A stretch of 64,000 bases of DNA from Glaciecola sp. UBA2563 (GCA_002340325.1 DDLV01000008.1:20946-84945), one strand, 5' to 3'. Positions 18,111 to 27,061 are shown, counted from the first letter of the stretch. Made by a program: numbers and translations. The notes: generated by a model not told the origin, from the letters alone.

Positions 18111-19373
18111 CTAATCTGCAACTGTTACCTCCAGACTGATTTCGGTGCCTTCGTCAATTTTTGTTTCGATTGACAGCAAACCGCCAATACACTTAGCACG
18201 GTTTTGCATTGAAGTTAAGCCTAATCCATCTGAAGTATTAAGTGAAAAACCTATTCCGTCATCGCGAATAATGACGTTGAGAACACCTCCTATAAATACG
18301 ATAGACACAACAACCTGCGTTGCCTTGGCGTATTTGACAACGTTGTTAAGTGCTTCTTGAACAATGCGATAAACATGAACATCCCTGTCATGTGACATTG
18401 GATAATCTGACATCTGCACATCAACTTTCCAATGTGTATCTTTCAAGCATTGATGCTGTTCGCTAATAAGTTTTTTAAGTGATTGTTCAAGAGATACCTT
18501 ATCAAGGCTTAATGGATGCAGGTGATTGGTCAATTTGCGAATCGCATCACTGATTTCCTGGCAATAAGCCTTTACTTTCATGGCACTCTCTATGATGACT
18601 TTTGTATCTTCCGTAGAAGTCAGAATGTGGGCGTAAGCTTTGGTGCTCGTGAGAAGTTGACCTACATTGTCATGAAGTTCTTGTGCGAGGTAAGAGCGTT
18701 CTTCCTCTTGTAGCATTGCAATTCTCTGATTGGCTTTTGTGAGCGCCAATTCCTTGTTTATCAATGCATTGTACAACTGTTGATATTCGTCGAACACGGC
18801 CTGTATTTCGACTCGATCTGATGGCGGTAGAACTACCTGCCCTGATTCCGTTTGCTTGGAAGATGCAATTAATTGAAGTCCCTGTGCGAGTCTGTTTAGC
18901 GGTTTTAATTGATTTTTAATGCCATTTTGAATTGCCCATAATAAAAACCCTAACGAAAATACAAAAAGTCCGAGCACTAGATAAAAGAATGACATGTTTT
19001 GTGCTAATTCAGCACGATTATCTGCGCTTACAATAAGATAGCTGTTCTCTGAAATTGGCATAATAATGGGCTGGATATCATCAGCATTGAGCATCTCATC
19101 TTCAGGTATTTCTGCTTGTTCAAGCGAGTTGTAGTCAAGCCTCCCAAAAAAAGTCTCTACCCGTAAGTGTGGGCTTTCAGATAGGACTAACATCATGTCA
19201 TCGATTGAAAAATCGCGTTGCTGCATGACCCTTGCCTGATTCATGACGGCAGTGGTTTCTTCAATAATGTTTTTTTGAATGAGGATATAGGTTGCGGCGC
19301 TAAAAAAACCGAATGTCACAACGAAACAAACAATAATAACCAGTGAGATATTGTTGTATTTAAGTTGGGGCAA
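18111..19373 (-). CDS. Membrane sensor histidine kinase (HisKA_3 family)
   Basis: 420 residues. Two membrane segments (about 9-31 and 127-149) enclose a periplasmic sensor of roughly 95 residues; a HAMP-like linker, a HisKA_3 domain with H234 (LAQELHDNVGQLL) and a HATPase domain (RIVQEALNNVVKYAKA, IRDDGIGF, LGLTSMQNRA) follow. The start is a TTG at 19373 with AGGA eight bases upstream; no nearby ATG would keep the first membrane helix. It phosphorylates the regulator encoded downstream. Its place next to the quinoprotein gene suggests that it senses the alcohol, a metal or the periplasmic redox state; the periplasmic domain was not recognised. Confidence 0.87.
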   Translation of the reverse strand: MPQLKYNNISLVIIVCFVVTFGFFSAATYILIQKNIIEETTAVMNQARVMQQRDFSIDDMMLVLSESPHLRVETFFGRLDYNSLEQAEIPEDEMLNADDIQPIIMPISENSYLIVSADNRAELAQNMSFFYLVLGLFVFSLGFLLWAIQNGIKNQLKPLNRLAQGLQLIASSKQTESGQVVLPPSDRVEIQAVFDEYQQLYNALINKELALTKANQRIAMLQEEERSYLAQELHDNVGQLLTSTKAYAHILTSTEDTKVIIESAMKVKAYCQEISDAIRKLTNHLHPLSLDKVSLEQSLKKLISEQHQCLKDTHWKVDVQMSDYPMSHDRDVHVYRIVQEALNNVVKYAKATQVVVSIVFIGGVLNVIIRDDGIGFSLNTSDGLGLTSMQNRAKCIGGLLSIETKIDEGTEISLEVTVAD

Positions 19374-19472
19374 CTGCTTATCCTAAAAATTCATCGGAAA
19401 ATGCTGATATGGACTAGTTTGACAGACTCGCAGGATAATCACAATTTTGGTGGGTCAAGGCTTTTAGGAGGC

Positions 19473-19502
19473 AAAAAAAGGCCTCGCAAAAAGAGAGGCC
19501 TT
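19473..19502 (-). terminator. Terminator after the quinoprotein dehydrogenase gene
   Basis: On the bottom strand AAGGCCTC pairs with GAGGCCTT around a 9-base loop and is followed by TTTTT. It lies 21 bases after the stop codon. Confidence 0.85.
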
Positions 19503-19522
19503 GATTAGTAAACTAAACGGGA

Positions 19523-21316
19523 TTAGTTTTTAGCGATATTATTTGACTCGTATCGCTTAGGTAGTTTGAACGTCCAAACAGTTCCGCCTTGGTTGAAGTC
19601 TTTAACGCGCTTAGCAACTTCACCACCCCATAGAGGTACTGCACCACCCCATCCTGAAAGGACAGAGATAAACTGTTCGCCATCTTGTTCCCAAGTAACA
19701 GGAGAACCAACGATGCCAGAACCAGTGTTGAACTTGTAAAGTACTTCACCAGTTTTATCGTCAAACGCCATTAAGTAACCTTCTGGGTTTCCTGTCCATA
19801 CAAGTCCACCAGCAGTTGTCAATACACCACCCCAAAGAGGAGCAAAGTTATTGTGTCTCCAAACTTCTTTACCTGTTTTAGGATCGATTGCTCTAAGGAT
19901 ACCAATGTGATCGTCAGCAACAGACTTGATTGTGAAACCAGCACCTAAGTAAGCTGCACCTTTCTTGTAAGAAGTAGGCTCATTCCAGATATCCATTTCC
20001 CACTCGTTTGAGGGCACGTAGAAGTATCCAGTGTCTTTTGAATACGCCATCGGCATCCAGTTTTTACCACCTAGGAATGAAGGTCGTGCAACAACTACTT
20101 CGCCTTTCTTACCATCTTCAGCTGCCGCTGGGTTACCAGGACGATTCTCTTCTACGTAAATTGGACGACCATTCTTATCAAGACCTGATGCCCATGAAAC
20201 TTCATCAACAAAAGGGAACCCTCTGATAAATTCGCCATTTTCTCTGTTTAATACGTAGAAGAAACCATTTCTATCAGCAGTCGCTGCTGCTTTAACCATT
20301 TTTCCATCTTCTTCGTAATCAAACGAAACTAGCTCATTTACACCATCGTAATCCCAACCGTCATGAGGCGTGGTTTGGAAATGCCACTTAATCTTACCAG
20401 TGTCAGGGTCGATTGCTACGCGAGAAGATGAGAACAAGTTATCGCCAGGACGCATGTGTGAGTTCCACGGTGCAGGGTTACCTGTTCCGAAGAAAAGCGA
20501 GTTAGTGGAGGCATCATAAGTACCGCCTAACCAAGTTGCCGCGCCGCCTGACTTCCACAGTTCTGCTGGCCACGTTTGACCTGCTTCACCACCTGAAATC
20601 CCGTTTTCAGTCTTCTTACCATCTTTCCAGATGTAACCCATGTGACCTTCAACCGTAGGGCGAATCCATACTTCTTTACCCGTCTTCGCATCATAGGCAT
20701 ATACTTTACCCACGATACCGAATTCACCACCTGAGATACCGGTAATAACTTTTCCGTCAACAACAATAGGTGCAGATGTTATCGCATAACCTGCTTTGTA
20801 GTTCTCGACTTTTTTCTTCCAAACCGTTTTACCCGTGTCCTTGTTAAGGGCAACTAGTTTTGCATCCAAAGTTCCGAAAATGACTAGGTCATCATAAAGC
20901 GCAACGCCACGGTTGATAACGTCACAACAAGGCATGATTCCGTCTGGTAAACGCGCTTCGTATTGCCAAAGTTCTTCGCCTGTTCTCGCATCAATAGCGT
21001 AAACGCGAGAGTATGAAGCAGTAACGTACATTACACCGTCTTTAATAAGCGGCTGTGATTCTTGACCACGTTGCTTTTCGCCACCAAATGAAAATGCCCA
21101 AACAGGTCTTAAGTCTTCAACGGTGTCTTTGTTAACTTTTGCAAGAGGGCTGTAACGCTGCCCTTGTAGTCCAAGGCCATAAGATACAACGTCATCAGTT
21201 GTTGCTGCATCATCTTTGATATCTTTGTCGGTTACGCTAGCAGTAGCAGTAAGCGCGACGCCAGAAGAGAAAGCAATCGACAATGCTATCGCTTTAGTGA
21301 GTTGTGTAATTCGCAT
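19523..21316 (-). CDS. PQQ-dependent alcohol dehydrogenase, lanthanide-type signature
   Basis: 597 residues from the ATG at 21316 (an earlier TTG adds two residues), with a signal peptide ending near residue 27. It is an eight-bladed quinoprotein of the methanol/ethanol dehydrogenase family: adjacent-cysteine disulfide MPCCDV (C130-C131), W-motif repeats such as DAKTGKEVW, metal-ligand Glu198 (SGGEFG) and Asn280 (GTGNPAPWN), catalytic Asp322 and an additional Asp324 in HDGWDYDGVNE. In characterised enzymes that extra Asp marks lanthanide-dependent forms (XoxF, PedH), while calcium enzymes carry Ala, Ser or Thr there. It oxidises alcohols in the periplasm and passes electrons to cytochrome c. 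The sequence is nearer ExaA/PedE/PedH than XoxF. Confidence 0.93.
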   Translation of the reverse strand: MRITQLTKAIALSIAFSSGVALTATASVTDKDIKDDAATTDDVVSYGLGLQGQRYSPLAKVNKDTVEDLRPVWAFSFGGEKQRGQESQPLIKDGVMYVTASYSRVYAIDARTGEELWQYEARLPDGIMPCCDVINRGVALYDDLVIFGTLDAKLVALNKDTGKTVWKKKVENYKAGYAITSAPIVVDGKVITGISGGEFGIVGKVYAYDAKTGKEVWIRPTVEGHMGYIWKDGKKTENGISGGEAGQTWPAELWKSGGAATWLGGTYDASTNSLFFGTGNPAPWNSHMRPGDNLFSSSRVAIDPDTGKIKWHFQTTPHDGWDYDGVNELVSFDYEEDGKMVKAAATADRNGFFYVLNRENGEFIRGFPFVDEVSWASGLDKNGRPIYVEENRPGNPAAAEDGKKGEVVVARPSFLGGKNWMPMAYSKDTGYFYVPSNEWEMDIWNEPTSYKKGAAYLGAGFTIKSVADDHIGILRAIDPKTGKEVWRHNNFAPLWGGVLTTAGGLVWTGNPEGYLMAFDDKTGEVLYKFNTGSGIVGSPVTWEQDGEQFISVLSGWGGAVPLWGGEVAKRVKDFNQGGTVWTFKLPKRYESNNIAKN

Positions 21317-21433
21317 ATTCAATACCTAATTATTTAGTTGAGTTAACGGACAAAACAAATTTATGCCATTCCATTAACTAAAGGTTAACTTTGAACGTAA
21401 AGGTATTGAATGCAACGGGTGTTTGAATTAGTT

Positions 21434-21454
21434 CCTTCTTTAGTAGGAGGAATT
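21434..21454. promoter_or_regulatory. Regulon operator before the quinoprotein dehydrogenase
   Basis: CCTTC-TTTA-GTAGG (21434-21447) followed by AGGAATT; both halves and the 4-base spacer are present. It is about 120 bases upstream of the dehydrogenase ATG and nearly identical to the site at 22710. Confidence 0.65.
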
Positions 21455-21507
21455 AATCAATTAACTTAACGAGATCGTTCTAATAGCTTGATTTACCGAA
21501 CAATGTT

Positions 21508-22533
21508 CTATTCAGTAACATAGTAGGCAGGCTTTTCGTAAATAGTGTTATATTTATCAAAAATAGCTTGCATACCGCCGGTCATTACCAATTCCGTAAT
21601 GACATCTCCTGCCGCATATGAAAGTGCGCGGTAGTCATTATGCACGGCCAAACCGATATCCCATTTTTGCTTACCCAACATTGGAAATGCATTTTCAGCA
21701 AGTTGATATTTATCTGGATCAAGCTCAGCATGCAGGTTGCTCATTTGCGATCTCAATCCCATCACTGCATCTATCTCGCCCTCAACCATAGCTGAAAATG
21801 CTTCATCATTTGAAGTGTAAACCGAGGTTTGTTCACGGAAACGACCACCAAATGCAGAGTTCAAATAGAAATATGGCACAGAGTCGTTTTCGACGCCGAT
21901 GGGATGATATTGGAACATCGACATCGTTGGGACGTCTGGTAGGCGCTCAATTTCATGCACTATTTTCCAAGTTTCAGAATGATAAGGCGCAAACATATGC
22001 ACGAGTTCATGCACGAGCAAGCCAACATCGTCGCGTTTCTGACTATATACTCGATCATAGGGTGTTCGCATCATCAAGTCGGCTTTCACGCGATGAATGA
22101 TATGACCCTTCCAAATATAGTTGCGCAAATCGTCGTCGGTGGTCTCACCTGCTGTCATCCAAATGAGTTCTAGCTCAACGCCAAATGCATCGGCAATCTT
22201 CTTTGCGATCGCTACATCAATGCCTTTGGCTTCACCTTCTGAAGATTGATACGAGAATGGTGGGTAATTATCGTAAACTGCAATCCTTATATTGCCAGCT
22301 TCAATAATATCGTCGTAGGGTCTGGCTTGTACCGTCGATGTAACTAACAGTGATATTGAGAAAACAATCAAATAGCTCAATTCTTTATAGAAGACCGTAT
22401 CGAGGCATTTTGTCTTCGAACTCTTTAAAGTGATGCGGCCTAAAATCTTATCGTTTGAAAAATATTCGCCCAACCAACTACCAAGAGTTAACAAACTACA
22501 CGTAAATAAAGACAAACTATTGATACTTCTCAT
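21508..22533 (-). CDS. MxaJ/XoxJ-like quinoprotein-associated binding protein
   Basis: 341 residues as read from the ATG at 22533. From about residue 71 it is a family-3 solute-binding fold (RPYDDIIEAGNIRIAVYDNY, then GEAKGIDVAIAKKIADAFG), matching the putative binding proteins that accompany quinoprotein dehydrogenases. They are thought to help activate or mature the dehydrogenase rather than import a solute. The N-terminus is odd: the segment that looks like the true signal sequence (SYLIVFSISLLVTSTVQA) is internal, behind about 50 extra residues that contain another hydrophobic stretch. Translation may start at a TTG near 22380 instead. It is in the same direction as the dehydrogenase, 190 bases upstream. 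Confidence 0.8.
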   Translation of the reverse strand: MRSINSLSLFTCSLLTLGSWLGEYFSNDKILGRITLKSSKTKCLDTVFYKELSYLIVFSISLLVTSTVQARPYDDIIEAGNIRIAVYDNYPPFSYQSSEGEAKGIDVAIAKKIADAFGVELELIWMTAGETTDDDLRNYIWKGHIIHRVKADLMMRTPYDRVYSQKRDDVGLLVHELVHMFAPYHSETWKIVHEIERLPDVPTMSMFQYHPIGVENDSVPYFYLNSAFGGRFREQTSVYTSNDEAFSAMVEGEIDAVMGLRSQMSNLHAELDPDKYQLAENAFPMLGKQKWDIGLAVHNDYRALSYAAGDVITELVMTGGMQAIFDKYNTIYEKPAYYVTE

Positions 22534-22704
22534 TTAACACCATCTTGGCTAAACCATAGACCTTTTGGTCTTTGCAATCCGATGAATAGGATGCAATAGT
22601 TTTTTGATGAATACAAATCTTCTCGTTTCATTCTCTTTAAGAAACGTAAGACTATAAATCTACAGCAATTAATTTACTTTTAGTCCACATACATTGGCGG
22701 AATG

Positions 22705-22728
22705 TTCCTCCTTCTTTAGTAGGGAATT
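22705..22728. promoter_or_regulatory. Regulon operator between divergent binding-protein genes
   Basis: TTCCTCCTTC-TTTA-GTAGGGAATT (core 22710-22723) matches the site before the dehydrogenase in 14 contiguous core bases. It lies about 117 bases before the gene at 22840 and 177 before the divergent gene starting at 22533, so it may serve both. A short dyad, CGTAAT/ATTACG, follows at 22762-22782. The rest of this 306-base gap shows nothing else. Confidence 0.65.
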
Positions 22729-22839
22729 TTACGAAAGATATACAAAAACTTTTTAATTTAGCGTAATTTACCTTCCATTACGTTCCCGATGAATTGCATC
22801 TGTAGAGATGCATTTTTCACAGTTATTCAGGTACTTAAC

Positions 22840-24018
22840 ATGATGCTCAGAGTTGTAAAACTATTAGTTTTTGCCTGTACAGTGTGCTTGATGTTTTCTT
22901 ATTCCACCGCGAATGCATCAGAAACGATACAGATTTCTTACATCAAGCAGGTATCTGCATCTCCTGCCGGTGTTCCAGATTATTTATCACTCGCTGATGA
23001 TGATGGAGTTGCTGGCGCAAAAGTTGGGATAATTGATGCCAATAAAACGGGCAAATTTCTTGGTTATCAGCTCAATCTGAAAACTATTAGCTTGCAAGAA
23101 TCACAATCGCTAACTGAAGAGCAGCAAGCGTCTGTAAAATCTTCGATTGCAATAGTCATTGATACGGGCATTACTGATTTCAATAGAACTATCGAGTTGA
23201 TTAATAAAATCAATCCCAGTGCTGTTTTGCTTAATGTGAGAAATCAGTTTGATGATGCACGTAGTAAGTACTGTTCACAATCGATAGTGCATATTGCACC
23301 GTCCTACCAAATGAAATCAGATGCGCTGGGCCAGTGGTTATTAACAAAACGCATTAAAGATATATTGATGATTCATGGTCCGACAGAAGAAGATCAGGCC
23401 TACGTAGATGCATTCGAATCGACGGCAAAAAAATTTAGACTCAATATTGTGGATGCAAAGGAATGGAAGTTTAGTTTTGATTTGCGCCGCAATGCATTCA
23501 CAGAAATTCCAGTTTTCACGCGAACAAGAAAAAAATATGAAGCAGTTTTCAGTGTCGATCATGCTAATCAATTCGCATACAGCCTGCCGTTCAACACACA
23601 TTTTTTAGTGCCCGTTATCGGTAGTGCAGGTCTCCAACCCACGGGTTGGCATGTATCGCACGAGCAGTGGGGTGCAAGGCAGTTGCAAGGACGGTTTAAA
23701 GAAATAGCCGGTAGGCAAATGTCCGAATTTGACTACTACGGATATGTAGCGATTACGGCTGTATCAACAGCGGTACAACAATTAAAAGAGAGAACTGGGA
23801 CTGCTATTTATAACCAGCTCATTGTCCAGCAAGCGAATATTGCCGCTTACAAAGGTCGCCAGCTAACATTCAGAAAATCCACTCGACAATTGCGACAACC
23901 CATCTTGCTCGCAAATGCAGGTGCACTTGTCACACATGCTCCACTAAGCGGATTTTTACACCCATCAAATGATTTAGACACGCTTGGAGACGAAAACCAA
24001 GTATGCGAGGTAAAATGA
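22840..24018 (+). CDS. ABC-type binding protein of PQQ-alcohol dehydrogenase systems
   Basis: 392 residues from the ATG at 22840, which places a normal signal peptide (MMLRVVKLLVFACTVCLMFS to about residue 26) at the N-terminus; the in-frame ATG at 22789 would add 17 residues ahead of it. The body has the two-lobed layout of branched-chain amino-acid-type binding proteins (DANKTGKFLGYQLNLKTISL early, later HYAPSYQMKS-like lobe, DYYGYVAITAV). Proteins like this form a family described only from PQQ-dependent alcohol dehydrogenase clusters. Its last four bases form an ATGA overlap with the beta-propeller gene. Ligand unknown; a short alcohol, aldehyde or lanthanide-related solute is conceivable. 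Confidence 0.82.
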   Translation: MMLRVVKLLVFACTVCLMFSYSTANASETIQISYIKQVSASPAGVPDYLSLADDDGVAGAKVGIIDANKTGKFLGYQLNLKTISLQESQSLTEEQQASVKSSIAIVIDTGITDFNRTIELINKINPSAVLLNVRNQFDDARSKYCSQSIVHIAPSYQMKSDALGQWLLTKRIKDILMIHGPTEEDQAYVDAFESTAKKFRLNIVDAKEWKFSFDLRRNAFTEIPVFTRTRKKYEAVFSVDHANQFAYSLPFNTHFLVPVIGSAGLQPTGWHVSHEQWGARQLQGRFKEIAGRQMSEFDYYGYVAITAVSTAVQQLKERTGTAIYNQLIVQQANIAAYKGRQLTFRKSTRQLRQPILLANAGALVTHAPLSGFLHPSNDLDTLGDENQVCEVK

Positions 24019-25004
24019 AAACATCACTTAGAACGTTATGTAAAGTCGCTATCTTTTCTGCAATGTCTTTTGGATTGGCACACCACTCTATAGCCTTACC
24101 AACTGCTTATGTGACAAATGAAAAAGATGACACGGTATCGATAATCGATATGAACACCTATGAAGTTATCAACACGATTGATGTTGGCGATAGACCCAGA
24201 GGCTTTATCTTAAGCAGCGATCAAAAATTGGCTTACATTTGCGCATCGGAGTCTGACCGAATACAAATATTAGATTTAGATACGCTAGAGATCATTGGGG
24301 ATTTACCCTCTGGCGATGACCCCGAAACTATCGCCCTTCATCCAAATGGCACGACTATATATACAGCCAATGAAGATGACGCTTTATTAACCGTGATAGA
24401 TATTCCATCCGCTAGCGTTATCACCCAAATTGATGTCGGCGTAGAACCAGAAGGGCTCGCGGTAAGCAATGATGGTGAATTAATGATCGTCACATCCGAA
24501 ACCACAAACATGGTGCATTGGATCGAGACTGAAACAAATGAAAACATTGCAAATAGCTTGGTTGCTTCAAGGCCCCGAGATGCTTATTTTAGCCATGATG
24601 ACACAAAACTTTGGGTAAGCTCTGAAATTGGCGGTACGGTAGCAGTATTTGATACTGAATCCAAAGAGCGGCTAACAGAAATCAGCTTCAAGATTGACGG
24701 TGTTTTTCCAGACAAAATACAGCCGGTTGGTATTTTATTAATGAAAGATAAGCCACTTGCATTTGTCGCTCTTGGTCCAGCCAATCGCATAGCGGTCATA
24801 AATACTGAAACCTATGAAGTGGAAGACTATATTCTTGTTGGTCGTCGGGTGTGGCAAGTTGCCTTCAACCAAGATGAATCATTGCTTTTAACGACCAACG
24901 GCGTTAGCGGTGACATATCAATTATTGATACTGACGCATTAAAAGTGGAAAAAACAGTAAAAGTGGGTCGATATCCTTGGGATGTTGCAGTTCGCTATAA
25001 ATAA
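24015..25004 (+). CDS. PQQ-system YVTN beta-propeller protein
   Basis: 329 residues beginning with a signal peptide (MKTSLRTLCKVAIFSAMSFG to about residue 30). Seven or so YVTN-like repeats follow, beginning with TAYVTNEKDDTVSIIDMNTY and including AVFDTESKERL and ISIIDTDALKVEKTVKVG. The start at 24015 makes an ATGA overlap with the preceding stop, with GAGG four bases ahead. It resembles the beta-propeller protein regularly encoded beside the ped/exa ABC transporter (PedA1-type). It is periplasmic and its role is unproven; a chaperone or docking protein is possible. A structured repeat follows before the ATPase gene. Confidence 0.85.
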   Translation: MKTSLRTLCKVAIFSAMSFGLAHHSIALPTAYVTNEKDDTVSIIDMNTYEVINTIDVGDRPRGFILSSDQKLAYICASESDRIQILDLDTLEIIGDLPSGDDPETIALHPNGTTIYTANEDDALLTVIDIPSASVITQIDVGVEPEGLAVSNDGELMIVTSETTNMVHWIETETNENIANSLVASRPRDAYFSHDDTKLWVSSEIGGTVAVFDTESKERLTEISFKIDGVFPDKIQPVGILLMKDKPLAFVALGPANRIAVINTETYEVEDYILVGRRVWQVAFNQDESLLLTTNGVSGDISIIDTDALKVEKTVKVGRYPWDVAVRYK

Positions 25005-25063
25005 GAAACTGGAATAAAAAGGAATGGCTATGTTTAATCGTTGCTAAATTCCTAAGGCGCGGA

Positions 25064-25186
25064 TTTACAGTTGATTGTAGGTATTAATAATTTGAAAGCT
25101 TCGAATTCATGGATGAATTCGCAGAGCGCCCAGGGATTGGGTTCACAGCGACTTTCAAATTATTAATACCTACAATCAAATGTAAA
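25064..25186. repeat. Structured intergenic repeat, family A copy 2
   Basis: A stem of about 34 pairs joins TTTACA-TTGATTGTAGG and onward (25064-25098) to its complement at 25152-25186. Inside are the perfect hairpin CGAATTC-ATGGAT-GAATTCG and the CCCAGGGATTGGG hairpin. The central block equals that of copy 1 (4335-4466), but the stem reads ATTAATAATTTG where copy 1 reads ATTGTGATTTG, with matching changes on the other arm. It lies inside the ped-type transporter gene run. Confidence 0.85.
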
Positions 25187-25238
25187 CAAATATCTTAGAA
25201 ACTACGCAACACCTAAACAGAACAGATTAAAAACAAAT

Positions 25239-25964
25239 ATGCGGTTACAGGTAGAAAACCTTAGTTATCATTTCGGAAACAAAAAGGCACTTAACAATGT
25301 GTCTTTTTCGTTATCGTCAGGCTTTAACATTTTGTTGGGGCCAAACGGAGCCGGCAAGAGTACTTTGTTTTCTTTACTCACGGGCTTGCGGCGCGTTTCA
25401 GAGGGTCGAATTTTAATTAATGAGCTATCGATGAAATCGCAGCGTCAGAATGTCATGCGCCATCTGGGGGTTGTATTTCAGGAAAATACCTTGGACCTCG
25501 ATTTAACGGTTTATCAGAATTTAGACTATTTCGCTTCATTACACGGGCTGAAAACCGAAAATGCCTTAACGCGGATTGAAGATGTATTGGAACATCTTGG
25601 GTTATCTTCACGGTTAGGAGATAAAGTTCGTAGCCTTAACGGCGGCCACCGCAGGCGATTGGAAATTGCGCGCAGTTTGCTCCATCAACCAAGTTGCTTG
25701 TTGTTCGATGAACCTACAGTAGGTTTGGATATAGAATCCAGACAACTCATTCTTACTTTTGTGCATGAATATGTTAAGCGCACAGATGCATTGGTGCTAT
25801 GGGCAACCCATTTACTAGAAGAAGTAGCTCAGGACGATCATTTACTGTTATTGGCGAACGGCGAGTTAAAAGGTGACGATGTTTGCGGCAATTTAATTGC
25901 AGCAAATGGGGTGGATACTGTAAGCGCACTGTTTAATAAATACACCAAAAAGGACAAAAACTAG
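25239..25964 (+). CDS. pedB: ABC transporter ATP-binding protein, PQQ-alcohol system
   Basis: 241 residues with Walker A GPNGAGKST, Q-loop VFQENTLD, a signature-region LNGGHRRRLEIARS (Asn-Gly-Gly instead of Ser-Gly-Gly), Walker B CLLFDEPTVGLD and switch ATHLLEE. It belongs to the drug/polysaccharide-export-like (CcmA/NatA) ATPases, not to importers. With the permease 1 base behind it forms the ped-type ABC system consistently found in PQQ alcohol oxidation clusters. Proposals in the literature include efflux of toxic alcohol or acid and involvement in lanthanide handling in Pseudomonas putida. The ribosome site is weak; the ATG is at 25239. Confidence 0.88.
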   Translation: MRLQVENLSYHFGNKKALNNVSFSLSSGFNILLGPNGAGKSTLFSLLTGLRRVSEGRILINELSMKSQRQNVMRHLGVVFQENTLDLDLTVYQNLDYFASLHGLKTENALTRIEDVLEHLGLSSRLGDKVRSLNGGHRRRLEIARSLLHQPSCLLFDEPTVGLDIESRQLILTFVHEYVKRTDALVLWATHLLEEVAQDDHLLLLANGELKGDDVCGNLIAANGVDTVSALFNKYTKKDKN

Positions 25965-26749
25965 TGTATTGGCATTGTTTTATGGGCGTACTCAAACGTG
26001 AAATGCTGAAGTTTTGGCAGCAAAGGAGCCGATTGCTCAGTGCATTAGTTAGGCCTCTTCTATGGCTTATCGTATTTGCTGCGGGATTTCGATCAGCGCT
26101 TGGGTTGTCGATGATAGAACCGTATGAAACATATATTTTATATGATGAGTACATAGTGCCTGGTTTGGCTGCCATGATTGTACTGTTTAATAGTATGCAA
26201 GGGTCACTGTCAATGGTGTATGACCGAGAGATGGGCAGTATGAAAGTGCTATTGATGAGTCCATTTCCAAGAGAGTTTTTATTGTGTAGTAAGCTGGTCG
26301 GGAACGCACTTATTTCAGCGCTTCAAGTGTATGTATTTTTTATCATTGCTGCACTTCTTTCGATACAAGTTTCCCTGTTAGGGTATTTGTATGCACTACC
26401 CGTGATTTTTTTTCTAGCGTTATTTCTCGGTTCTCTAGGTTTGTTATTGGCGAACTATATAAAACAGTTAGAAAACTTTGCTGGCGTTATGAATTTTGTC
26501 ATTTTCCCGATGTTCTTTTTATCAAGTGCGCTTTATCCATTGTGGAAAATGCGTGAAGCAAGTGAAGTGCTCTATTGGATATGTTTTATAAATCCGTTCT
26601 CAAGTGGCGTCGAGCTGCTGAGATTTAGTATGTATGAAAAATTTGCACTAAATGAGTGTATAGTCATGGCATTTGTTACTGTTGTATGTTTTTTTGCCGC
26701 TGTGAAAAGTTTCGAACCAAAATCGAATAAACCAAGGAAACCGGGTTAG
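25964..26749 (+). CDS. pedC: ABC transporter permease, PQQ-alcohol system
   Basis: 261 residues with six predicted membrane segments of the ABC-2 type; KLVGNALISALQVYVFF and FVIFPMFFLSSALYP are characteristic of this fold. The start is a GTG whose first base is the last base of the ATPase stop (TAG), with AAGGA 10 bases upstream, so the two proteins are coupled one to one. Membrane partner of the ATPase; export direction is expected from the family. The gene is followed by the pqq promoter region. Confidence 0.87.
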   Translation: MYWHCFMGVLKREMLKFWQQRSRLLSALVRPLLWLIVFAAGFRSALGLSMIEPYETYILYDEYIVPGLAAMIVLFNSMQGSLSMVYDREMGSMKVLLMSPFPREFLLCSKLVGNALISALQVYVFFIIAALLSIQVSLLGYLYALPVIFFLALFLGSLGLLLANYIKQLENFAGVMNFVIFPMFFLSSALYPLWKMREASEVLYWICFINPFSSGVELLRFSMYEKFALNECIVMAFVTVVCFFAAVKSFEPKSNKPRKPG

Positions 26750-26876
26750 TCTTTAAACAATATACCTGTTTATTGACATGTGTCATGAGTATGTAAAATA
26801 CAGATGTAAAGGCAAGAATTAACAGAGATACGCATATGTTACTATATCTGCAATATCTCGGCTGATTGGCCCTTTA

Positions 26877-26894
26877 AATTCCTACTAAGGTACC
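26877..26894 (-). promoter_or_regulatory. Regulon operator before pqqA
   Basis: The top strand reads AATTCCTAC-TAAG-GTACC: the best-conserved half with a 4-base spacer and a weaker second half. It lies 65 bases before the pqqA ATG. A possible sigma-70 -35 element (TTGACA at 26773) is farther upstream and has a short 15-base spacer to TAAAAT. Confidence 0.6.
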
Positions 26895-26958
26895 ATGTTG
26901 CTAATAACAACTCGAACTTATACTATTACAGGAAATTAACAAATAAAGGCGAAAAATT

Positions 26959-27030
26959 ATGTGGAAAAAACCAGCATACCAAGAAATGAGACTTGGCTTC
27001 GAAGTTACTCTATACATCAGCAATAGATAA
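26959..27030 (+). CDS. pqqA: PqqA, peptide precursor of PQQ
   Basis: 23 residues ending in GFEVTLYISNR. Glu15 and Tyr19 are in the exact E-x3-Y arrangement used to build pyrroloquinoline quinone: the radical SAM enzyme PqqE, with chaperone PqqD, joins these two side chains. The N-terminus MWKKPAYQEMRL is also typical. AAAGG lies about 10 bases ahead of the ATG. The gene is short and easily missed but unmistakable, and is followed by a stem-loop before pqqB. Confidence 0.95.
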   Translation: MWKKPAYQEMRLGFEVTLYISNR

Positions 27031-27061
27031 ACTCGAAACGCAGTAAAAAGTATTATTTTTG

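Noticed and set aside
21508..22533. HELVH in the XoxJ-like protein resembles an HExxH zinc-protease motif
   Set aside because: The fold is a solute-binding protein and the segment lies in a region (VHELVHMFAPY) that I recall as conserved in this family; no other protease feature is present.
26773..26799. Sigma-70 promoter TTGACA/TAAAAT before pqqA
   Set aside because: The 15-base spacer is short and the operator lies downstream of it; too weak to list as a promoter.
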